From assembly GCA_044868325.1 (NCBI GenBank), contig JBIOWI010000372.1, positions 1 to 6,691 on the forward strand: 6,691 nucleotides of DNA, in the 5' to 3' direction. The position numbers and the translations under genes are program-made. This document shows positions 1-6,251 of this stretch, in pieces. The notes beneath the pieces were generated by a model, which did not search any database, was not told the DNA's origin, and was given only the letters and a program-made list of their open reading frames with translations. Position 1 is the first letter of the stretch. Every line of letters begins with the position of its first letter. The stretch is from AWTP1-13 sp044868325. Lineage in GTDB: Bacteria > Pseudomonadota > Alphaproteobacteria > Rhizobiales > Hyphomicrobiaceae.

Positions 1-29
1 ACCCCCGGCTCCAACGCCGGTTGCGGCAT

Positions 30-57
30 GGGGTCAGACCCGCAGGGTCTGAACCCC
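30..57. repeat. Inverted repeat of the GGGGTCAGACC family just downstream of dctM
   Basis: Arm GGGGTCAGACCC (30-41) and arm GGGTCTGAACCCC (45-57) are complementary apart from one bulged base, with a three-base GCA loop. The element begins 2 bases beyond the dctM stop codon. The transcript could fold into a stable 12-bp stem and so act as an RNA 3'-end stabiliser or a weak terminator, but no T tract follows on the minus strand, so it is not a classical intrinsic terminator. The same core recurs between E1 beta and dctP (3091-3156), which marks it as a dispersed repeat rather than a gene-specific signal. A smaller 5-bp stem (CCGGC/GCCGG) lies at 5-20. Confidence 0.75.
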
Positions 58-59
58 TC

Positions 60-1349
60 TCACCTCAGGTAGCCCAGGTGGCGCGGCAGCCAGAGCGCCA
101 GCTCGGGGAACACGACGATCAGGATCAGCACCGTGAACATGGCGCCGATCAGCGGGAATACCCAGCGCAGCGTCGCCTCCATGGGGATGCCGGCGACGCG
201 GCACGACACCATCAGATTGACCGCCATGGGCGGCGTGAACTGGCCGATGGCCACCTTCAGCGTGATGAGGATGCCGAACCACACCGGGTCCCAGCCGTAG
301 CGGTTGGCGATGGGCATCAGCAGCGGCAGCAGGATCAGGAAGGTGGAGACGCCGTCGAGGAACATGCCGATCACGATCAACATGGCGATCAGGAGGGCGA
401 GCACGACGTACTCGTGGCTGCCGAAGACCATCAGCATGCGGGCGGCCTGGTCGAACACGCCGAGGGTGGAGCCGGCCCAGGCAAAGATGGAGGCGAGCGC
501 CACGATGATGAGGATGATGCCGGTGATCTCGGCGGACTCCACCAGCATGTCGTAGACATCGCGGAGTGTGAGCGAACGGTAGACGACGAAGCCGACGAAC
601 AGGCCGTAGACCACGGCCACCACGGCAGCTTCCGTGGGCGTGAACCAGCCCGCCCTCATGCCGCCCAGAATCAGCACCGGCGCCATCAGGCCCCAGATGG
701 CATCGCGGAACGAGCGCCAGAACGGCGGGCGGGCCAAGTCCTTCTCGGCGAGGCCGAAGCCGTGCTTCTTGGACAGCCAGAAGATCGGCACTAACAGAGC
801 GACGCCGGCCAGGATGCCGGGGATCATGCCGGCGGCGAACAGGGCCGGCACGGAGGCCTGCGGCACCAGTACGCTGTAGATGATGAGGGCGATCGACGGC
901 GGGATCAGGATGTCGGTGGCCGCCGCGGCGCCAATCACACTGGCCGAGAACGCCTTGGGGTAGCCCGCACGCGACAAGGCGCCCATCATGGCCCCGCCGA
1001 CCGCAGCCGCATTGGCCGGACCGGAGCCCGAGATACCGCCCAGCATCATCGCCACGATAACGGTGACGGCAGCCAGCGCGCCCGGCCGCCGGCCGATCAG
1101 CGCTGCAGTGAAGTCGACGAGCCTGGCGGCCACTCCGGAGCGGTCGAACAGCGCGCCCAGCAGCACGAACATGGGGATAGCGAGCAGCGGATACTTGGCG
1201 ATGCCGGTATAGGTGCTCGTCGGCACGGCCAGCACGCCGAGGTCGGCAAGCCAAATCGCCAGGCTCCCCGCCAGCCCGAGCGCCACCGCAATCGGCGCAC
1301 CGAGCACGAACAGGACGGCAAAGGTGAGGAACAGCGCGGCGGCGATCAT
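60..1349 (-). CDS. dctM: TRAP transporter large permease subunit (DctM)
   Basis: This is the large, ion-coupled membrane subunit of a tripartite ATP-independent periplasmic (TRAP) transporter, which carries an organic acid across the inner membrane driven by an ion gradient. The protein has 429 residues, the usual DctM length, and is hydrophobic almost throughout, with about 12 predicted membrane segments. Typical motifs are visible: GGISGSGPANAAAVGG near 104-119, DILIPPSIALIIY near 146-158, FTPTEAAVVAVVYGL near 236-250 and QFTPPMAVNLM near 370-380. The ATG start at 1349 lies 9 bases after the dctQ stop, and the GAGG ribosome-binding site overlaps that stop, so the two are probably translationally coupled. 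It is the last gene of the minus-strand cluster in this window. The family is certain; the substrate cannot be read from this subunit. Confidence 0.96.
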   Translation of the reverse strand: MIAAALFLTFAVLFVLGAPIAVALGLAGSLAIWLADLGVLAVPTSTYTGIAKYPLLAIPMFVLLGALFDRSGVAARLVDFTAALIGRRPGALAAVTVIVAMMLGGISGSGPANAAAVGGAMMGALSRAGYPKAFSASVIGAAAATDILIPPSIALIIYSVLVPQASVPALFAAGMIPGILAGVALLVPIFWLSKKHGFGLAEKDLARPPFWRSFRDAIWGLMAPVLILGGMRAGWFTPTEAAVVAVVYGLFVGFVVYRSLTLRDVYDMLVESAEITGIILIIVALASIFAWAGSTLGVFDQAARMLMVFGSHEYVVLALLIAMLIVIGMFLDGVSTFLILLPLLMPIANRYGWDPVWFGILITLKVAIGQFTPPMAVNLMVSCRVAGIPMEATLRWVFPLIGAMFTVLILIVVFPELALWLPRHLGYLR

Positions 1350-1358
1350 GGGCCGGCC

Positions 1359-1895
1359 TCACACCTCGGCGCCGGGCGGCGGTTCGCCGTTGCCAGGCGA
1401 TACCTCGCTCCGGTGCCGCCGCCACCACCAGCCGATCACCCGCGCCAGCACCAGCACGGAGAACAGGGGCAGCATGAGAGTATAGACCCACTGCGGCTCG
1501 CCCAGGCCCGGCGAGAGCACCTCGAAGCGGTACTCGTCCCAGGTGAGCTTGGCGCCGAGCCCAACCAGCAGGGCGAACATCGCCGCGGCGGCGAGCATCG
1601 CCACGAAGTTGGCGGCGAGTGCCAGCGGCCGCGGCATGCGCTCCACGAACCAGGAGATGCGCATGTGCCGGTTGCGCGCAGCCGCGATGCTGGTGCCGAG
1701 CAGCGCCACGACCACCATCAGGGCGATGGAGTATTCCTCGGTGAAGGCGAAGGAGTAGTTGGTGAGATACCGCACCACCACGTTGGCAAGCGTGATCAGC
1801 CCGAGCAGCGCCATGACACCGGCCGCCACGGCCTCCTCGATCCGCAGCCCGCGCGGCGTGGGCTCGGAGGGCGTCGAATTGTTCTCCGCGCTCAT
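1359..1895 (-). CDS. dctQ: TRAP transporter small permease subunit (DctQ)
   Basis: This is the small membrane subunit that pairs with DctM in the inner membrane and supports docking of the substrate-loaded binding protein. The 178-residue protein has four hydrophobic segments at about 22-43, 54-74, 91-115 and 135-157, the standard DctQ topology. The segment around 43-83 carries the family pattern: YLTNYSFAFTEEYS, then a hydrophobic stretch and ALLGTSIAAARNRHMRISWF. The acidic pair EE at 53-54 and the R/H-rich RNRHMRI are typical. The ATG at 1895 has a GGAG ribosome-binding site (1902-1905) at a spacing of 6 bases. The hydrophilic C-terminal tail (about 159-178) is proline- and glycine-rich and probably unstructured. 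A repeat-filled gap separates the gene from dctP upstream; dctM follows closely. Confidence 0.94.
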   Translation of the reverse strand: MSAENNSTPSEPTPRGLRIEEAVAAGVMALLGLITLANVVVRYLTNYSFAFTEEYSIALMVVVALLGTSIAAARNRHMRISWFVERMPRPLALAANFVAMLAAAAMFALLVGLGAKLTWDEYRFEVLSPGLGEPQWVYTLMLPLFSVLVLARVIGWWWRRHRSEVSPGNGEPPPGAEV

Positions 1896-1914
1896 CGCAA
1901 GCTCCGCGCGGATT

Positions 1915-2014
1915 CCCCTCCCCCTTGTGGGGAGGGGTTAGGGGTGGGGGAAACCCCCAACTTCGATGTTCTGGAATCCCCCCCACCCTGTCCCTCCCCC
2001 ACAAGGGGGGAGGG
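1915..2014. repeat. Long imperfect inverted repeat in the dctP-dctQ gap
   Basis: The left arm (about 1915-1950) contains CTCCCCCTTGTGGGGAG followed by GGGTTAGGGGTGGGGG. The right arm (about 1978-2014) is its near-complement, reading CCCCACCCTGTCCCTCCCCC and then ACAAGGGGGGAGGGG. The spacer is about 27 bases. Each arm also contains its own short palindrome around TTGTGGGG. Elements of this sequence style are dispersed in many alphaproteobacterial genomes; that is recollection, not a search. Placed between a binding-protein gene and its permease genes, the structure could reduce read-through or stabilise the upstream dctP message, giving more DctP than DctQM. That role is inferred. Confidence 0.85.
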
Positions 2015-2037
2015 GACGCTGCGGCCCGTTCGGAGCG

Positions 2038-3069
2038 TCATTTCCGCGCTGCCACCGCTTTTTCAGCCGCCGTCACCAGGTCGGCGCCGATGCGGGCCTT
2101 CCATTTGTCGTAGACGGGACGCGTGACCTTGCGGAAGGCGTCCTGCTGCTCGGGCGAGAGGGAGACGATCTCCACGCCCAGCTTCTCGATGTCCTTCAGC
2201 ACCGACTGGTCCTGAGGCGTCACACCCTTGCGGGCGACCTCGATGCCGTACTTGCCGGCCTCGACCGCGGCCTCGCGCACGATCTTCTGGTCCTCGGCCT
2301 TGAAGCTCCCCCACACGTCCTTGTTGACGGCAAAGATCAGCGGGTCGGCCACGTAGTGCCACAGCGTCACGTGCTTCTGGCCCACGGTGTGCAGCTTGGC
2401 CACCGTGAAGATGGTGAGCGGGTTCTCCTGGCCGTCCACCGCGCCCGTGGAGAGCGCCGGCTGCGCGTCGGCCCAGCTCATCTGCGTCGGGTTGGCGCCG
2501 AGCGCCGTGAACGTATCGTTGAACAGGGGCGACCCGACCACGCGGATCTTCAGGCCCTTGAGATCGTCGGGTGAGCGGATCGCGCGCTTGGAGTTGGTGA
2601 GTTCGCGGAAGCCGTTCTCGCCCCAGGCCAGCGGCACGATGTCCTTCGACGCGATGATCTCGAACAGCTTCTTGCCAGGCTCGCCGCCGGTGATGGCGTC
2701 GATGGCCTTGTAGTCCGGCATCAGGAACGGCATGGAGAACAGATTGAGCTCCTGCACCTGCGGCGACCAGTTGATGGTCGAGCCCACGGCCATGTCGATG
2801 ATGCCCTGGCGCATGGCGGTGAACTCCTTGGTTTGGTCGCCGCCGACCAGGGACGCGCCAGGGTACACCTTCATGACGACGCGGCCGCTCGTGCGCTCCT
2901 TGACGAGGTCGGCCCAGCGCTGCGCCGAAAGCCCCCAGGGGAAGGGCACGCCCACAACCGTCGAGATGCGGTACTCGGCCTTGTAGCCCTGCGCCTCGGC
3001 CGGAGCCGCAATCGCCCCGGCCGCAACCGTGGCCGCCAGCGCCGCGAGCCATCTCCATCCGTTCTTCAT
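2038..3069 (-). CDS. dctP: TRAP transporter periplasmic substrate-binding protein (DctP)
   Basis: This is the periplasmic receptor that captures the substrate and delivers it to DctQM. The protein has 343 residues. A signal peptide is clear: MKNGWRWL, a hydrophobic alanine-rich core, and a likely cleavage after AEA at residue 26. DctP-family landmarks follow: YPGASLVGGDQTKEFTAMRQGIIDM near 69-93, SMPFLMPDY at 112-120, and LKGLKIRVVGSPLF near 170-183 with the Arg at 176 in the position that normally binds the substrate carboxylate. Next are the segment around 195-213 ending GAVDGQ, and ENPLTIF at 215-221. The reading frame stays open far upstream, into the E1 beta region. The ATG at 3069 is chosen because the signal peptide begins there and GGAGG sits 11 bases upstream. 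The carboxylate-binding Arg implies an organic-acid substrate; which one is unknown. Confidence 0.95.
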   Translation of the reverse strand: MKNGWRWLAALAATVAAGAIAAPAEAQGYKAEYRISTVVGVPFPWGLSAQRWADLVKERTSGRVVMKVYPGASLVGGDQTKEFTAMRQGIIDMAVGSTINWSPQVQELNLFSMPFLMPDYKAIDAITGGEPGKKLFEIIASKDIVPLAWGENGFRELTNSKRAIRSPDDLKGLKIRVVGSPLFNDTFTALGANPTQMSWADAQPALSTGAVDGQENPLTIFTVAKLHTVGQKHVTLWHYVADPLIFAVNKDVWGSFKAEDQKIVREAAVEAGKYGIEVARKGVTPQDQSVLKDIEKLGVEIVSLSPEQQDAFRKVTRPVYDKWKARIGADLVTAAEKAVAARK

Positions 3070-3080
3070 TGTTGTGCTTT

Positions 3081-3085
3081 CCTCC
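3081..3085 (-). promoter_or_regulatory. Ribosome-binding site that fixes the dctP start
   Basis: Read on the minus strand, GGAGG (within ACGGAGGAAAG) ends 11 bases before the ATG at 3069. With the signal peptide starting at that ATG, it decides the start against a much longer open frame extending upstream to about 4059. Confidence 0.75.
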
Positions 3086-3090
3086 GTGTC

Positions 3091-3156
3091 GGGGTCAGAC
3101 CCCTCGCCTCGAACCTTTCGATGAAACTCTACGTTGGGCGCGAGGGGTCTGACCCC
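3091..3156. repeat. Perfect 16-bp inverted repeat overlapping the 3' end of the E1 beta gene
   Basis: GGGGTCAGACCCCTCG (3091-3106) is the exact reverse complement of 3141-3156, separated by 34 bases. Each arm also contains GGGGTCAGACCCC or its complement, itself a 13-base palindrome, so cruciform or nested hairpins are possible. The left arm lies in the E1 beta-dctP gap. The right arm lies inside the E1 beta reading frame and encodes residues of its C-terminal tail. The core is shared with the element at 30-57. No T tract follows, so a terminator role is not supported; attenuation, RNA processing or 3'-end protection are possible. Confidence 0.88.
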
Positions 3157-4130
3157 GCCTGCACCATCTCGCGCGCGGTGGCGGCGATCCTGTCCGCTGT
3201 CACTCGCACCTCGCCCTCCAGCGTCGGCGCATAGCTGACGGGGATGCGCGGCGCGCCGAGCCGGCGCACCGGCGCCCGCAGCCCGCCGTGGAGCCTCTCG
3301 GCGACCGTGGCGGCTATCTCCGCCCCGAAGCCCGCCACCGACACCGCCTCGTGGGTGACGATCAGCCGCCCGGTCTTGCGCACGCTGTCCAGCACCGCCG
3401 CCTTGTCCCAGGGCCACAGCGTACGCAGATCGATGACCTCGGCACGCACGCCCGCATCCGCCAGCTTCGCGGCAGCCTCGGCGGCGATATGAACCTGCTG
3501 CGACCAGGACACGATGGTCAGATCGCTTCCCTCGCACACAATGCGGGCTAGGCCGAGAGGGACAGTGAAATCCGGGTCGTCCGGCACCTCGCCCTCCAGC
3601 GGCCACAGCGACTTGTGCTCCATGTAGACCACGGGGTCGTCGCAGCGGATGGCGCTCTTGAGCAGGCCCTTGTTGTCCGCCGGCGTGGACGGGCACACCA
3701 CCACGAGGCCCGGAATGTGCGCGTACCACGCCTCCAGCGACTGCGAGTGCTGAGCCGCCGAGGAACGCCACATGCCGATCGGCTCGCGCACCACCACCGG
3801 CACGCGGCTCTGCCCGCCGAACATGTAGCGCGCCTTGGCAGCCTGGTTGACCAGCTCGTCCACGGCGCAGAGGGCGAAGTCGGAGAACCGCATCTCCACT
3901 ACCGGCCGCGTCCCCATCATCGCCGCCCCCACCGCGGCGCCCAGGATGCACGCCTCCGAGATGGGCGCGTCCAAGATGCGCTCCGGCCCGAACTCCTCGG
4001 CGAGACCGCGGTATTGTCCGAACACGCCGCCGCGCCCCAGGTCCTCGCCGAGCGCCCACACCGCGGGGTCGCGCCGCATCTCCTCGGCGAGCGCCACGCG
4101 CCCGGCGTCAAGGTAGGTCAGGCGCGCCAT
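3129..4130 (-). CDS. 2-oxo acid (or acetoin) dehydrogenase E1 component, beta subunit
   Basis: This is the beta subunit of the alpha2-beta2 thiamine-diphosphate E1 enzyme (AcoB/PdhB/BkdA2-like), a cytoplasmic part of a multienzyme complex. It has 333 residues. Visible landmarks are ALGEDLG near 26-32, the DAPISEA segment with Glu59 (the conserved cofactor-activating Glu), RPVVEMRFSDF near 75-85, and LVNQAAKARYMFGGQ near 93-107. AAQHSQSLEAWYAHIPGL at 125-142 carries the conserved His128, and DLRTLWPWD lies at 234-242. The ATG at 4130 shares one base with the E1 alpha stop (TGATG). A strong GGAGG (4138-4142) lies 7 bases upstream, inside the end of E1 alpha, indicating coupled translation. The usual family fold seems complete by about residue 323; the last ten residues (QAGSDPSRPT) come largely from a dispersed repeat. 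Substrate specificity cannot be assigned; the acetoin and pyruvate enzymes are the closest in style. Confidence 0.92.
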   Translation of the reverse strand: MARLTYLDAGRVALAEEMRRDPAVWALGEDLGRGGVFGQYRGLAEEFGPERILDAPISEACILGAAVGAAMMGTRPVVEMRFSDFALCAVDELVNQAAKARYMFGGQSRVPVVVREPIGMWRSSAAQHSQSLEAWYAHIPGLVVVCPSTPADNKGLLKSAIRCDDPVVYMEHKSLWPLEGEVPDDPDFTVPLGLARIVCEGSDLTIVSWSQQVHIAAEAAAKLADAGVRAEVIDLRTLWPWDKAAVLDSVRKTGRLIVTHEAVSVAGFGAEIAATVAERLHGGLRAPVRRLGAPRIPVSYAPTLEGEVRVTADRIAATAREMVQAGSDPSRPT

Positions 4131-5131
4131 CAGAACGCCTCCGCCCGCGGATCGCCCACGTCCTGCACGTCGGCGAAGGCCTGGGCGGCGGCAGGATAGG
4201 GGGTGGCCACTGCCTCGTCGTAGGCCCGCCGCATCTCAGCCTGCGCCGCCTCGGCGTCGGCGGCAAGCTCCGCCTCGGAGACACCGGCAAGACGCAGATG
4301 CGCAGCCAGCCGCGCGATCGGGTCCTCCTTCCAGCGCGCCTCCACCTCCGCCTTGGGCCGATAGGTGGCCGGGTCGGCGCCAGTGTGTCCGGTGAGCCGG
4401 TACGTCCTGGCGCACAGGAAGCGCGGGCCTTCGCCGGCGCGCACGGCGGCGAGCAGCTCGGCAACGGTGCCCTCCACCGCCAGCACGTCGTTCCCGTCCA
4501 CCTCGGCGGCGGGAATGCCGATGCCGCGCGCCCGCGCTGCCGGGCCGTCGCCCCCGGTCATGGCGGCGGTTCTGGTGGTGGCTGCGAAGCCGTTGTCCTC
4601 GCACACGAACAGCACGGGCAGCCGGAACACGGCAGCCCAATTGAGGCCCTCCAGAAACGGCCCGCGGTTGATCGCCCCATCGCCGAAGATGCAGCACACC
4701 ACGCGCCGCTCGCCCTTGAGCTTCACCGCATGCGCCGCCCCGGCGGCGATCACGATATTCGCCGCCACCACCCCGTTGGCGCCCAGCATCCCCACCGAGA
4801 AGTCGGCGATGTGCATGGAGCCGCCCTTGCCCCCGCAGTTGCCGCCCTCGCGGCCCAGGAGCTCTCGCATCATGGCGAGCGGGTCCGCGCCTTTGGCCAG
4901 CGTATGGCCGTGGCCGCGATGGGTGGAGAGCAGGATATCCTCGCGAGCCAGGTTGGCGCACACGCCCACCGCCACCGCCTCCTGGCCGATGGAGGGATGG
5001 ATGGCGCCCAGCACCACCTTCTGGTCCAGCCCGCGCAGCGCCTGCTCCTCGAAGGCGCGGATGCGCAGCATCAGCCGGTGGTGCCGGCGCAGGCGGCCGA
5101 TATCGATGTTGGAGCCGGTCTCCTGCCCCAC
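4130..5131 (-). CDS. 2-oxo acid (or acetoin) dehydrogenase E1 component, alpha subunit (TPP-binding)
   Basis: This alpha subunit binds thiamine diphosphate and, with the beta subunit, decarboxylates a 2-oxo acid or cleaves acetoin, handing the acyl group to a lipoyl E2. It has 333 residues. The thiamine-diphosphate motif runs from GDG (150-152) to the closing Asn (180, in CEDN). HRGHGHTLAKG (71-81) and GGKGGSMHIADFSVGMLGAN (100-119) are typical of the AcoA/PdhA family, as is TYRLTGHTGADPATYR (243-258) with the conserved His249. In the last, the residue before Gly-His is Thr, where His or Arg is commoner. The start is GTG at 5131: the frame has a stop at 5156-5158, no ATG lies between, and a GGGGGAAG ribosome-binding site precedes it closely. 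This is the first gene of the minus-strand cluster. No E2 or E3 gene is in the window. Confidence 0.92.
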   Translation of the reverse strand: MGQETGSNIDIGRLRRHHRLMLRIRAFEEQALRGLDQKVVLGAIHPSIGQEAVAVGVCANLAREDILLSTHRGHGHTLAKGADPLAMMRELLGREGGNCGGKGGSMHIADFSVGMLGANGVVAANIVIAAGAAHAVKLKGERRVVCCIFGDGAINRGPFLEGLNWAAVFRLPVLFVCEDNGFAATTRTAAMTGGDGPAARARGIGIPAAEVDGNDVLAVEGTVAELLAAVRAGEGPRFLCARTYRLTGHTGADPATYRPKAEVEARWKEDPIARLAAHLRLAGVSEAELAADAEAAQAEMRRAYDEAVATPYPAAAQAFADVQDVGDPRAEAF

Positions 5132-5253
5132 GGCGCTTCCCCCGTCGCGCGCTTCTCAACAGGCGCGGTTTGCTCGATGACCCAAGCGAGATAGCATGAT
5201 TTTGCCCGACCGACATGCGACTCTTGGCAGGGCTGGTTTGCGGCGAGGCAAGT

Positions 5254-5359
5254 CAATAGGGGAGTAGGGCAGTAGGGGAATAGGGCAGTAAGGCAGTAGG
5301 CGTGCCACCACGCTGACCTATTGCCTTACTGCCTTACTGCCTTACTGCCTTACTGCCTT
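5254..5359. repeat. 8-bp-period array folded as a long inverted repeat, in the divergent intergenic region
   Basis: The right arm holds four exact tandem copies of TTACTGCC (5326-5357) and a degenerate one before them. The left arm (5254-5300) holds about six degenerate copies of the complementary unit, pattern G(G/C)A(G/A)TA(G/A)G. Pairing 5258-5300 with 5317-5359 gives 43 positions: 35 Watson-Crick pairs, 5 G-U pairs (on plus-strand RNA) and 3 mismatches. The 16-base loop (5301-5316) itself contains a CGTG/CACG mini-stem. The array ends 17 bases before the start codon of the plus-strand gene. The remaining intergenic DNA (5132-5253) shows no convincing promoter or operator to me, though promoters for both directions must lie somewhere in or near this 245-base gap. 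Confidence 0.88.
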
Positions 5360-5376
5360 CTCAGAGACCATCGCCC

Positions 5377-6177
5377 ATGCCTATCATCCAGGCCCCGACC
5401 ATCACGTCGCTCCCGCTGGGGGCGCGGGGCGCGGTGGTTGTCTCCGGCAGCCACGGCGGGCGCTATCCGGGCTACCTGGCCGCCAAGGCCCGACTGCTCG
5501 CCGTCATCTTCAGCGACGCCGGGGTCGGGCGCGACGGCGCCGGCATCGCCTCGCTGTCCTATCTGGAGGGCTACGGCATCGCCGCCGCCGCCGTGAGTCA
5601 TGCCAGCGCCCGCATCGGCGACCCGGCCGACATGATGGACCGCGGCATCCTCTCGCACGCCAACGGACCGGCGCGGGCTCTGGGCGCGGCCCCCGGCATG
5701 GCGTGCGGTAAGGCGGCGCAGCACCTGCTGGCCGCCGCGCTCGTCGAGGCCGCCCCCGAGCCCTTCGGCGAGACGCGAGGCGTGCTGGAGCTCCCGGGCG
5801 CCGTCCGCCGCGTGGTGCTGGTGGATTCCGCCGCCCAGGTAGAGCCCGACGATGTCGGCCAGATCGTCGTCACCGGCTCGCATGGTGGCCTCGTGGGCGG
5901 CGATCCGCACCTCGCCCTGCGGGTGCCCGGCTACGCCGCCGTGTTCAACGACGCCGGCATCGGCATCGACGATGCCGGCACCACCCGCCTGCCGGCCCTC
6001 GACGCGCGCGGCATTCCCGCCTTCACCGTCTCCGCCGCCTCCGCCGTCATCGGCGATGCCCAAGCGACCTATCGCGACGGGATCGTCTCGGTTGCCAACC
6101 GAGCGGCGCAGGCGCTCGGCGCCCGGCCCAGGCTGCGGGCGCGCGACGTCATCGACCAATGGGCGTGCGGCGCCTGA
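5377..6177 (+). CDS. Unassigned protein with two copies of a SHGG/DAG domain
   Basis: This is a 266-residue protein that I cannot place in a named family. It contains an internal duplication. Repeat A (about 18-108) and repeat B (about 161-253) share GSHGG (24-28 and 167-171), F(S/N)DAG(V/I)G (45-51 and 190-196), SAxIGD (77-82 and 222-227) and GIxSxxN (90-96 and 235-241). Residues 44-104 and 189-249 align without gaps at 31 of 61 identities. Hydrophobic strand-like runs end in these motifs (VVVSGSHGG, LLAVIFSDAG, IAAAAVS), suggesting an alpha/beta fold and a soluble cytoplasmic protein; no signal peptide or membrane segment is seen. The shared Ser, His, Asp and Asn residues look like a ligand or active site; that is inference. 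The ATG at 5377 is the first in a frame conserved from the start of repeat A, but no clear Shine-Dalgarno precedes it, only AGAGA. The gene is divergent from the E1-TRAP cluster and may share its pathway. Confidence 0.85.
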   Translation: MPIIQAPTITSLPLGARGAVVVSGSHGGRYPGYLAAKARLLAVIFSDAGVGRDGAGIASLSYLEGYGIAAAAVSHASARIGDPADMMDRGILSHANGPARALGAAPGMACGKAAQHLLAAALVEAAPEPFGETRGVLELPGAVRRVVLVDSAAQVEPDDVGQIVVTGSHGGLVGGDPHLALRVPGYAAVFNDAGIGIDDAGTTRLPALDARGIPAFTVSAASAVIGDAQATYRDGIVSVANRAAQALGARPRLRARDVIDQWACGA

Positions 6178-6251
6178 AGCGGCTGCACCGCGCCCAATGC
6201 GACGTGGACTGGAATTTACCGAATCTTAGGCATTCCCGGCGATATTCGGGC

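Noticed and set aside
34..2004. Long minus-strand open frame spanning dctM and dctQ, and long plus-strand frames such as 21-794, 1413-2126 and 4298-5194
   Set aside because: Their products are low-complexity, rich in Arg, His, Ala and Gly, as expected of alternate frames in GC-rich DNA. The dctM, dctQ and E1 frames have clear family motifs.
3070..4059. Upstream extension of the dctP frame, giving a protein of 673 residues
   Set aside because: The extension is arginine/glycine-rich shadow coding opposite to no known family and overlaps the E1 beta gene in another frame. The signal peptide and GGAGG place the start at 3069.
4130..5131. Firm naming of the E1 pair as pyruvate, branched-chain or acetoin dehydrogenase
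   Set aside because: The visible motifs are shared by all these subfamilies, and no E2 or regulator is present to decide.
5159..5253. Promoter for the E1-TRAP cluster (for example TTGACT at the far end, or GCTATCT near 5190 on the minus strand)
   Set aside because: The hexamers lack a partner at 16-18 bases, and no sigma-54 GG/GC pair is present. A promoter is expected here but cannot be placed from sequence alone.
5254..5359. CRISPR-like array
   Set aside because: The units are 8 bp with no unique spacers, and the two halves are in opposite orientation.
5350..6159. Minus-strand 269-codon frame opposite the duplicated-domain gene
   Set aside because: The plus-strand frame shows a conserved internal duplication at protein level; the opposite frame is glycine- and alanine-rich shadow with no recognisable motif.
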